Below, piece by piece: positions 16,060-27,600 of a stretch of 64,000 nt of DNA; position 1 is the stretch's first letter; the number at the start of each line of letters is the position of its first letter. A program made the translations under genes and the position numbers. The DNA comes from Cepaea nemoralis (taxonomy: Eukaryota; Mollusca; Gastropoda; Stylommatophora; Helicidae). Under the pieces are notes generated by a model. The model was given only the letters and a program-made list of their open reading frames with translations. It was not told the DNA's origin and did no database searches. The stretch lies in assembly GCA_014155875.1 (NCBI GenBank), contig JACEFZ010004189.1, positions 1 through 64,000 of the forward strand, in the 5' to 3' direction.

Positions 16060-16560
16060 TTAGGAGACATGGCTTGAAGTATGTACAACCAACGTACATT
16101 AGGAGACATGCTTGAGTATGTACAACCAACGTACATTAGGAGACATGCTTGAAGTATGTACAGCCAACGTACATTAGGAGACATGCTTGAAGTATGTACA
16201 ACCAACGTACATTAGGAGACATGCTTGAAGTATGTACAACCAACGTACATTAGGAGACATGCTTGAAGTATGTACAACCAACGTACATTAGGAGACATGC
16301 TTGAAGTATGTACAACCAACGTACATTAGGAGCCATGGCTTGAAGTATGTACAACCAACGTACATTAGGAGCTGTGCTTGAAGTATGTACAACCAACGTA
16401 CATTAGGAGACTGCTTGAAGTATGTACAGCCAACGTACATTAGGAGCCTGCTTTGAGTATGTACAGCCAACGTACATTAGGAGCATGCTTGAAGTATGTA
16501 CAGCCAACGTACATTAGGAGCCATGCTTGAAGTATGTAGGAACCAACGTACATTAGGAGC
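16060..16560. repeat. second degenerate patch in the satellite
   Basis: A shorter run of irregular units: an extra G near 16072, a missing base near 16113, an extra G near 16336, shortened junctions near 16411 and 16448, and a changed hairpin base near 16538. Clean units flank it. It has the same two explanations as the larger patch at 3010-4580. Confidence 0.75.
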
Positions 16561-19500
16561 CATGCTTGAAGTATGTACAACCAACGTACATTAGGAGACA
16601 TGCTTGAAGTATGTACAACCAACGTACATTAGGAGACATGCTTGAAGTATGTACAACCAACGTACATTAGGAGCCATGCTTGAAGTATGTACAACCAACG
16701 TACATTAGGAGCCATGCTTGAAGTATGTACAACCAACGTACATTAGGAGCCATGCTTGAAGTATGTACAACCAACGTACATTAGGAGACATGCTTGAAGT
16801 ATGTACAACCAACGTACATTAGGAGACATGCTTGAAGTATGTACAACCAACGTACATTAGGAGACATGCTTGAAGTATGTACAACCAACGTACATTAGGA
16901 GCCATGCTTGAAGTATGTACAACCAACGTACATTAGGAGACATGCTTGAAGTATGTACAACCAACGTACATTAGGAGCCATGCTTGAAGTATGTACAACC
17001 AACGTACATTAGGAGACATGCTTGAAGTATGTACAACCAACGTACATTAGGAGACATGCTTGAAGTATGTACAACCAACGTACATTAGGAGCCATGCTTG
17101 AAGTATGTACAACCAACGTACATTAGGAGCCATGCTTGAAGTATGTACAACCAACGTACATTAGGAGACATGCTTGAAGTATGTACAACCAACGTACATT
17201 AGGAGCTGTGCTTGAAGTATGTACAACCAACGTACATTAGGAGACATGCTTGAAGTATGTACAACCAACGTACATTAGGAGACATGCTTGAAGTATGTAC
17301 AACCAACGTACATTAGGAGCCATGCTTGAAGTATGTACAACCAACGTACATTAGGAGACATGCTTGAAGTATGTACAACCAACGTACATTAGGAGCCATG
17401 CTTGAAGTATGTAAAGCCAACGTACATTAGGAGACATGCTTGAAGTATGTACAACCAACGTACATTAGGAGCCATGCTTGAAGTATGTACAACCAACGTA
17501 CATTAGGAGCCATGCTTGAAGTATGTACAACCAACGTACATTAGGAGCCATGCTTGAAGTATGTACAACCAACGTACATTAGGAGCTGTGCTTGAAGTAT
17601 GTACAGCCAACGTACATTAGGAGCCATGCTTGAAGTATGTACAACCAACGTACATTAGGAGCCATGCTTGAAGTATGTACACCAACGTACATTAGGAGCC
17701 ATGCTTGAAGTATGTACAACCAACGTACATTAGGAGCCATGCTTGAAGTATGTACAACCAACGTACATTAGGAGCCATGCTTGAAGTATGTACAACCAAC
17801 GTACATTAGGAGCCATGCTTAAAGTATGTACAACCAACGTACATTAGGAGCCATGCTTGAAGTATGTACAACCAACGTACATTAGGAGCCATGCTTGAAG
17901 TATGTACAGCCAACGTACATTAGGAGCCATGCTTGAAGTATGTACAACCAACGTACATTAGGAGCCATGCTTGAAGTATGTACAACCAACGTACATTAGG
18001 AGCCATGCTTGAAGTATGTACAGCCAACGTACATTAGGAGACATGCTTGAAGTATGTACAACCAACGTACATTAGGAGCCATGCTTGAAGTATGTACAGC
18101 CAACGTACATTAGGAGACATGCTTGAAGTATGTACAACCAACGTACATTAGGAGCTGTGCTTGAAGTATGTACAACCAACGTACATTAGGAGACATGCTT
18201 GAAGTATGTACAACCAACGTACATTAGGAGCCATGCTTGAAGTATGTACAACCAACGTACATTAGGAGACATGCTTGAAGTATGTACAACCAACGTACAT
18301 TAGGAGCCATGCTTGAAGTATGTACAACCAACGTACATTAGGAGCCATGCTTGAAGTATGTACAACCAACGTACATTAGGAGACATGCTTGAAGTATGTA
18401 CAACCAACGTACATTAGGAGACATGCTTGAAGTATGTACAACCAACGTACATTAGGAGACATGCTTGAAGTATGTACAACCAACGTACATTAGGAGACAT
18501 GCTTGAAGTATGTACAACCAACGTACATTAGGAGCCATGCTTGAAGTATGTACAACCAACGTACATTAGGAGCATGCTTGAAGTATGTACAACCAACGTA
18601 CATTAGGAGCTGTGCTTGAAGTATGTACAACCAACGTACATTAGGAGCCATGCTTGAAGTATGTACAACCAACGTACATTAGGAGCCATGCTTGAAGTAT
18701 GTACAACCAACGTACATTAGGAGCCATGCTTGAAGTATGTACAACCAACGTACATTAGGAGCATGCTTGAAGTATGTACAACCAACGTACATTAGGAGCC
18801 ATGCTTGAAGTATGTACAACCAACGTACATTAGGAGCCATGCTTGAAGTATGTACAACCAACGTACATTAGGAGCCATGCTTGAAGTATGTACAACCAAC
18901 GTACATTAGGAGACATGCTTGAAGTATGTACAACCAACGTACATTAGGAGACATGCTTGAAGTATGTACAACCAACGTACATTAGGAGACATGCTTGAAG
19001 TATGTACAACCAACGTACATTAGGAGCCATGCTTGAAGTATGTACAACCAACGTACATTAGGAGCCATGCTTGAAGTATGTACAACCAACGTACATTAGG
19101 AGACATGCTTGAAGTATGTACAACCAACGTACATTAGGAGACATGCTTGAAGTATGTACAACCAACGTACATTAGGAGACATGCTTGAAGTATGTACAAC
19201 CAACGTACATTAGGAGACATGCTTGAAGTATGTACAACCAACGTACATTAGGAGACATGCTTGAAGTATGTACAACCAACGTACATTAGGAGCCATGCTT
19301 GAAGTATGTACAACCAACGTACATTAGGAGCCATGCTTGAAGTATGTACAACCAACGTACATTAGGAGCTGTGCTTGAAGTATGTACAACCAACGTACAT
19401 TAGGAGCTATGCTTGAAGTATGTACAACCAACGTACATTAGGAGCCATGCTTGAAGTATGTACAACCAACGTACATTAGGAGACATGCTTGAAGTATGTA

Positions 19501-22500
19501 CAACCAACGTACATTAGGAGACATGCTTGAAGTATGTACAACCAACGTACATTAGGAGCTGTGCTTGAAGTATGTACAACCAACGTACATTAGGAGACAT
19601 GCTTGAAGTATGTACAACCAACGTACATTAGGAGCTGTGCTTGAAGTATGTACAACCAACGTACATTAGGAGACATGCTTGAAGTATGTACAACCAACGT
19701 ACATTAGGAGCCATGCTTGAAGTATGTACAACCAACGTACATTAGGAGACATGCTTGAAGTATGTACAACCAACGTACATTAGGAGACATGCTTGAAGTA
19801 TGTACAACCAACGTACATTAGGAGCCATGCTTGAAGTATGTACAGCCAACGTACATTAGGAGACATGCTTGAAGTATGTACAACCAACGTACATTAGGAG
19901 ACATGCTTGAAGTATGTACAACCAACGTACATTAGGAGCCATGCTTGAAGTATGTACAACCAACGTACATTAGGAGACATGCTTGAAGTATGTACAACCA
20001 ACGTACATTAGGAGCTGTGCTTGAAGTATGTACAACCAACGTACATTAGGAGACATGCTTGAAGTATGTACAACCAACGTACATTAGGAGCTGTGCTTGA
20101 AGTATGTACAGCCAACGTACATTAGGAGACATGCTTGAAGTATGTACAACCAACGTACATTAGGAGCCATGCTTGAAGTATGTACAACCAACGTACATTA
20201 GGAGACATGCTTGAAGTATGTACAACCAACGTACATTAGGAGCATGCTTGAAGTATGTACAACCAACGTACATTAGGAGCATGGCTTGAAGTATGTACAA
20301 CCAACGTACATTAGGAGCCATGCTTGAAGTATGTACAACCAACGTACATTAGGAGCTGTGCTTGAAGTATGTACAACCAACGTACATTAGGAGACATGCT
20401 TGAAGTATGTACAACCAACGTACATTAGGAGACATGCTTGAAGTATGTACAGCCAACGTACATTAGGAGCTGTGCTTGAAGTATGTACAACCAACGTACA
20501 TTAGGAGACATGCTTGAAGTATGTACAACCAACGTACATTAGGAGCCATGCTTGAAGTATGTACAACCAACGTACATTAGGAGACATGCTTGAAGTATGT
20601 ACAACCAACGTACATTAGGAGCCATGCTTGAAGTATGTACAACCAACGTACATTAGGAGACATGCTTGAAGTATGTACAACCAACGTACATTAGGAGCCA
20701 TGCTTGAAGTATGTACAACCAACGTACATTAGGAGACATGCTTGAAGTATGTACAACCAACGTACATTAGGAGACATGCTTGAAGTATGTACAACCAACG
20801 TACATTAGGAGACATGCTTGAAGTATGTACAACCAACGTACATTAGGAGCCATGCTTGAAGTATGTACAGCCAACGTACATTAGGAGCCATGCTTGAAGT
20901 ATGTACAACCAACGTACATTAGGAGACATGCTTGAAGTATGTACAACCAACGTACATTAGGAGCCATGCTTGAAGTATGTACAACCAACGTACATTAGGA
21001 GCCATGCTTGAAGTATGTACAACCAACGTACATTAGGAGCAGTGCTTGAAGTATGTACAACCAACGTACATTAGGAGACATGCTTGAAGTATGTACAACC
21101 AACGTACATTAGGAGACATGCTTGAAGTATGTACAACCAACGTACATTAGGAGCCATGCTTGAAGTATGTACAACCAACGTACATTAGGAGACATGCTTG
21201 AAGTATGTACAACCAACGTACATTAGGAGCTGTGCTTGAAGTATGTACAACCAACGTACATTAGGAGCCATGCTTGAAGTATGTACAGCCAACGTACATT
21301 AGGAGCATGCTTGAAGTATGTACAACCAACGTACATTAGGAGACATGCTTGAAGTATGTACAACCAACGTACATTAGGAGACATGCTTGAAGTATGTACA
21401 ACCAACGTACATTAGGAGACATGCTTGAAGTATGTACAGCCAACGTACATTAGGAGACATGCTTGAAGTATGTACAACCAACGTACATTAGGAGACATGC
21501 TTGAAGTATGTACAACCAACGTACATTAGGAGACATGCTTGAAGTATGTACAACCAACGTACATTAGGAGACATGCTTGAAGTATGTACAAGCCAACGTA
21601 CATTAGGAGCTGTGCTTGAAGTATGTACAACCAACGTACATTAGGAGACATGCTTGAAGTATGTACAACCAACGTACATTAGGAGCATGCTTGAAGTATG
21701 TACAACCAACGTACATTAGGAGACATGCTTGAAGTATGTACAGCCAACGTACATTAGGAGCTGTGCTTGAAGTATGTACAACCAACGTACATTAGGAGAC
21801 ATGCTTGAAGTATGTACAGCCAACGTACATTAGGAGCCATGCTTGAAGTATGTACAACCAACGTACATTAGGAGACATGCTTGAAGTATGTACAACCAAC
21901 GTACATTAGGAGACATGCTTGAAGTATGTACAACCAACGTACATTAGGAGCTGTGCTTGAAGTATGTACAACCAACGTACATTAGGAGACATGCTTGAAG
22001 TATGTACAACCAACGTACATTAGGAGCATGCTTGAAGTATGTACAACCAACGTACATTAGGAGCCATGCTTGAAGTATGTACAACCAACGTACATTAGGA
22101 GACATGCTTGAAGTATGTACAAGCCAACGTACATTAGGAGCCATGCTTGAAGTATGTACAACCAACGTACATTAGGAGCCATGCTTGAAGTATGTACAAC
22201 CAACGTACATTAGGAGACATGCTTGAAGTATGTACAACCAACGTACATTAGGAGACATGCTTGAAGTATGTACAACCAACGTACATTAGGAGACATGCTT
22301 GAAGTATGTACAACCAACGTACATTAGGAGACATGCTTGAAGTATGTACAACCAACGTACATTAGGAGCCATGCTTGAAGTATGTACAACCAACGTACAT
22401 TAGGAGCTGTGCTTGAAGTATGTACAACCAACGTACATTAGGAGACATGCTTGAAGTATGTACAACCAACGTACATTAGGAGACATGCTTGAAGTATGTA

Positions 22501-23319
22501 CAACCAACGTACATTAGGAGACATGCTTGAAGTATGTACAACCAACGTACATTAGGAGCCATGCTTGAAGTATGTACAACCAACGTACATTAGGAGACAT
22601 GCTTGAAGTATGTACAACCAACGTACATTAGGAGACATGCTTGAAGTATGTACAACCAACGTACATTAGGAGACATGCTTGAAGTATGTACAACCAACGT
22701 ACATTAGGAGCCATGCTTGAAGTATGTACAGCCAACGTACATTAGGAGCTGTGCTTGAAGTATGTACAGCCAACGTACATTAGGAGACATGCTTGAAGTA
22801 TGTACAGCCAACGTACATTAGGAGACATGCTTGAAGTATGTACAACCAACGTACATTAGGTGACATGCTTGAAGTATGTACAACCAACGTACATTAGGAG
22901 CCATGCTTGAAGTATGTACAACCAACGTACATTAGGAGACATGCTTGAAGTATGTACAACCAACGTACATTAGGAGCTGTGCTTGAAGTATGTACAACCA
23001 ACGTACATTAGGAGACATGCTTGAAGTATGTACAACCAACGTACATTAGATGACATGTTTGAAGTATGTACAACCAACGTACATTAGGAGACATGCTTGA
23101 AGTATGTACAACCAACGTACATTAGGAGCTGTGCTTGAAGTATGTACAGCGAATGCAATGCTATTGTAAATGTATAACACCCCATTACCTTATGTACGCA
23201 ACATTCATTAGTAGATGAGGAAACTTGCAATTTACCAGATTATAACTTGAATGCTGATATGCACTGACTTGCATTATTAGAGCACCCACAAGGTCAAAGA
23301 ATTAAAGTAAGACCAAATC

Positions 23320-23895
23320 TCACGGAGAAGAGAAGTAGACACAGGAATTACCACAATGGGAAGGGCATGGAGGGAACTTCATGGGAGAGCTATCGATAGT
23401 GAAGCTTGGTTGAGTTAGCTGAGAGACTTAGCTTCAATGGGAGATAGAGGGCACGTGAAGAAGATTAACAACGCATTGAAAATGAGCATTGTCAAATGTT
23501 ATGTATATTTAACACTATTGTATGGCGCGGAAGCCTGGACATTGAACAAACAATTATAAAGTCGAATAGATGCCCTCGATATGTGGATATACAGAAGAAT
23601 ATGTCGTATTTCATAGGGGGGGGGGGGGGGACAATCAAATTTAGAGATTCTGGGAAAACTGGGAATGAAAAGAGAGTTGATGAAAGAAATAAAATAAAGA
23701 CAAGTGAAATATTTCGGCCACGTTAAAAGACATAACATTATTATAAAAATCATACTGGAGGGCAAGATTGAGGGCTAGCGAGCAAGAGGTAGACAACGAT
23801 ACAAGTGGGAAGATAACATCAAGAGATGGACGAACATAAGTCTGACAGAATGTACAGTCAAGACGAGAGACAGTGTTCATTGTGGTGACGACACC

Positions 23896-23926
<31 letters not shown>
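23320..23926 (+). mobile_element. decayed LINE, C-terminal RT tail with (GATT)n end
   Basis: Translation in one frame with several stops gives the conserved C-terminal region of a non-LTR retrotransposon polyprotein. 'LLYGAEAWTLNK' lies near 23516, followed by 'MWIYRR', then 'RQVKYFGHVKRH' near 23700 and a basic 'RGRQRYKWEDNI' stretch near 23790. The 3' end is a short (GATT)n run at about 23895-23926, typical of LINEs that end in simple repeats. A 15-base G homopolymer (23616-23630) replaces a few codons in the middle. It is non-functional, and inserted between the satellite edge and the 3' end of the DUF229 gene. Confidence 0.8.
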
Positions 23927-23927
<1 letters not shown>

Positions 23928-24024
23928 GAAGACAAGAAGACTTCAAAGGTTAATGATCACGTGATGTGGGTATTCATTCCCAGAAATGTAACGATGTTGG
24001 CAAGAGTTGCAACAATCTGGTTTT

Positions 24025-24676
24025 CTAGTGAGCCCAACAATAACAGTATGGTTTCAACTTTGGGTTGTCCATACACCAGTCCTGACCTCTGTACAAGTTT
24101 AAACGAATGACATCCCCGATGACTTTAACAATGTTGGTGGAGTTGTCTACAGACAGCTTGGCCTCATAGACGGCATCCCCAGGTGATGTCGTTATTGTCA
24201 TTTGGTACAGAGACCCTCCATTCACCTTCTTATTGTTGTCAAGTTCAATCCTCCTGACAAACTCCACAGACTTCAAGGATAGCGATCTGCATTTATTGAA
24301 ATGTTTATAAAAATAGTAGTATAACCTATCGACTATGGCTGTTGCCAAAGATAATTTCATGACGGAGCTAACATTTTCCTGGCTGACCTTGTTGCAGACA
24401 CAGAACTCAAATGGTATCCCCGCATCATCGCACGTCCTCTCACGTGGGATCTCATTAAATAAACTAATCCCTTGCTGTGTGGTGTTTCCAATCCCAGGTT
24501 TGCCCTGAAAGTTGAGAATATCTAGAAGTGTCGCGTGCAAATCTTTATTTGTGGTTAGACGCTCTTGGTTTATCTTTAGCACTCTCATGACATCTGGGTA
24601 TTTCTGGTGGAACCACGGTGGGAAAACCAGAAAGACGTGCGGTGTCATAGATTCTATCATCCCATTGTAGGTTCTT
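24025..24676 (-). CDS. DUF229 gene coding exon 3 and stop
   Basis: 652 nt. It starts with the base completing the split Arg codon from exon 2 and reads '[22 protein letters not shown]', cut here to its most typical part 'FLVFPPWF', which is characteristic of DUF229. It ends in a Cys-rich tail before TAG at 24027-24025. No AATAAA on this strand was seen before the LINE tail about 100 bp downstream, so the polyadenylation site is unassigned. Confidence 0.85.
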
Positions 24677-27600
24677 CTGCAATGAAAATAAGCATAAAAG
24701 TGTTATAAATTATTAAGATATTGATAACGTAATCGTTATAGTTATTTCCACTGTTTATATTTCCTGTCTTAGTAATCTCATCACCTTTTATTGTATACAG
24801 TTCTACCATATTTTTTCTTCTTTTTATTCCGCATATCCTTTACAGGACATCGCTGTGAACATCAGCATCTTCCAGCTGATTGTTGATTTCGTGGCAAGAT
24901 TACCCTCAGTAGTTTGCCATTGCCGTCTGAGCGACCGGCTCACATACCCCGTAAATTACCGACGCGGAGAGAAGCGCTACAGATTATGGCTCACGTCACG
25001 TTACTCACGACAGTATGTGGGATTACAGAGAAAGTCGTGTAACTCCTAGATCAGGGAGATCGGCTACCATAAATTACCGAATCTTATTCCCCAAGAGTTC
25101 CACCTGCGACTGATGGCAAACATTGCAGTAATCTGTGTTGCCATGTTATCACTACTGACACAGTTTATTTTGTTGTTCTTGGTGTTGTTCGTCATCTGTA
25201 TTAATTTTTGGCATTATCTTGGTATGCTTATAGCAACAAGGCCGAATACAGAGCGTGCTTACAGCACCGAAATCAAGTCATATTCCCACACCCAGGAGAG
25301 AAGAGGCTGGACAAATCTATGTTCAATTGTGTTGAAATTATCAGTTATAAGATAGGCTGATGCAATAAGCTATTACCAGACGAGACCAGGAAAAATTTAA
25401 AAAAAAAACAAGCGCCGAAAGAGGAACCTGAGTTGAGTCAGTGATGTGCTAGAAACTTCGAATAAAACATGTGTCAGTAAGGGTGTGTCTCAACTAGCTC
25501 ACAGATGTGTGAAATTGTCATTCACAGTAGAGTTCACACAAGTAGAGTTCACACAAGTAGAGTTCACACTAGGACAGCTCTAGAACGAATGTGTTCAAAC
25601 CATAGACTTGTGGGACAGTCATAAACTACAGAGTTCACACAAGGGCTACTCGTGGCGCTAAACTCTAGAAAGATTTAGTTTATTCAAAAGAAATTCAACC
25701 TGTGTGATATCTGGTCAACCAAACAAAACACACGTAATCGTCTTAACAGTAAATTAGGTAGCACGAACAACATAATCATAATAGGAGCACGTGCTACAGG
25801 CGCCAAGAGACCGACGTCCAGCTACTGCTGGCAAATCAAGAAGTACAGCAATTGCTATTAAAACAAGGAATATAAGATCACTAATGCAAATTGGCAAAAT
25901 GGAAAGTATGAGGAGGGAAATGAACAGAATGAATGGAAATATCTTAGGATATGTTTGCCAAGAAGACTGGGGCAGTCGAAATGTACTGAATCGAGACTGA
26001 AAGCTGTGGACAAACATGATAACGAACACCAATGGCATGGACGATATGAAGATGTGCGTCCAGATTTATTAAGAATAATTAATACAGAATAATTGAGGCA
26101 AGTTAAGGGAGTTTAACGAAAGCAGAACAACATTGTTAGTACTTCTGACATCGGCCCATTGCCAACATCACGTAGGCTGTGCCAATAAAAGCGCCATGTT
26201 GTTGTGTGTCCATCAAGAACTATGATGACCATTCATTTCATCCAGTGGCGTTGAAAGTATGGAGCCGTGAGTTCTAATATGGCTGATAAGGCCTATTTTG
26301 GTTCGAAATGTTCTTTGACAATGCGGGCAAAGAATGCTTAACGTTCCAGGAGGAGGATCTCCTGCAGTGGTTTTTCTGTCCAGCCTTTTCTTCATAGCTC
26401 TTGCAGTCCTGGTTGCTTCACATGTGACTGCATCCTTATGTAATGATGTACGCCACGAATTAAGGTCTTTAGTAGCAGTATCCCACGTGTCAAGATGAAT
26501 TCCAAAAGCTTTCATTGAGATTTTCAGAGTGTCTTTAAAGCGTTTCCTCTGGCCGCCTTTGGAGCGTTTACCACAACGCAACTCGCCGTAAAAAAAAATT
26601 CGTTTAGGGAGCCTGTGATCTGGCATACGAGGTAAGTGACCAGATCAGCGAATCTGTTGTTTCATTAGTAGAGTATGGATACTGGGTGACATAAGCCTGG
26701 GTCATTGACATTGAGTTGAGTGACCGGGCATGAGGAAGAATGGAGATGAGAGTGGGAGACAGTAAAGTGACTGACCTGGCTATGAGAAAACAGCCAGTCC
26801 TGAGAAATAAAATAATGGGAAGGGTGAGCGTGGACCCCAGGGGATGGGGGAAGGACAGGTTAGCTTTGTGTGAAGTCAAGGGACTTCAGAGAGTTGATGT
26901 GTAGATGCCGAACTGATCGGTAGTCTAAGGAGAAGCGGAGTTAGAGATCTCCGTGTTGTGTTGTTCTCCGAGTTATGAAGACAGGCCCGATCCAGAGTGG
27001 GTTCTATAGGGAGTGAGGGCCTAAAACCGAGAGTGGGTTGCATAGTTGAGCAGTGGCTCCGACCCAATGTGTGGGTTGTATTGTAGGATTTCCAGCCGTG
27101 GATAGTAGCTGGATTACCTGTCTTGTGGATGTGATGAGAAGCAGGCCGTGAGAAGGCATTGATGTGTGCTGGTTAAATTGTGAGGAGGATATTTATATTC
27201 TATGGATTACATTGTTTCTGGATATATATATATGTTCCGTCTGTTCGTCTTATTTCTGGAATAAATGATTATGTGTGCCAACTCAATCTTTTTTCATAAC
27301 TGGTGAATGTGCACTTCTGGGGTGAGTTGGATTAAGAGTCAGTTAGATATCTCAATTGACACACCATGAACATCGTTACCTAGACAACGACCATCACACG
27401 ACAATATCAAGCAAAGATCATCAAGAACATTGATATTATCATCAAGAACGACGTGTGACACTGGGCATGGACGCTCTTTCTATGACTTCAGTGTCTGGAA
27501 TCTTGTCTTGCCATTTAATCTTCAGTAGCTTCCTAAGGCAGACTGTGTGGAAGTAGTTTAATTTCCTAGCATGTCGCTGATAAACAGTCCATGTTTCACA

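Larger units (their letters stand above)
1..23150. repeat. 38-bp satellite array, about 610 copies
   Basis: Head-to-tail array of a 38-bp unit filling the first third of the window; it is already running at base 1, so its true length is unknown. Each unit contains a perfect 6-bp dyad, ATGTAC-AACCAAC-GTACAT, two GTAC sites and one CpG. Variation is concentrated at two places. The junction reads GAGACATG, GAGCCATG, GAGCTGTG or the one-base-shorter GAGCATG. The hairpin loop reads AACCAAC, AGCCAAC or the one-base-longer AAGCCAAC. This gives unit lengths of 37, 38 and 39. The last units (around 22861 and 23041) are slightly more divergent, and the array ends abruptly near 23150. The short minus-strand open frames in it are by-products of the period and are not genes. 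A pericentromeric or other heterochromatic satellite is likely but not shown. Confidence 0.98.

Noticed and set aside
22..22165. Many 60-86 codon minus-strand open frames in the satellite
   Set aside because: The 38-bp period rotates through all frames and one frame per unit contains TAA. Longer frames appear only where 37- or 39-bp units let the reading skip it. They are repeat artefacts.
1..23150. CRISPR array
   Set aside because: There are no distinct spacers; the whole unit repeats, and the context is eukaryotic.
1..23150. Telomeric repeat or CENP-B box
   Set aside because: TTAGGAG occurs once per 38 bp only and not as tandem TTAGGG. The minus-strand CGTTGG core lacks the rest of a CENP-B box.
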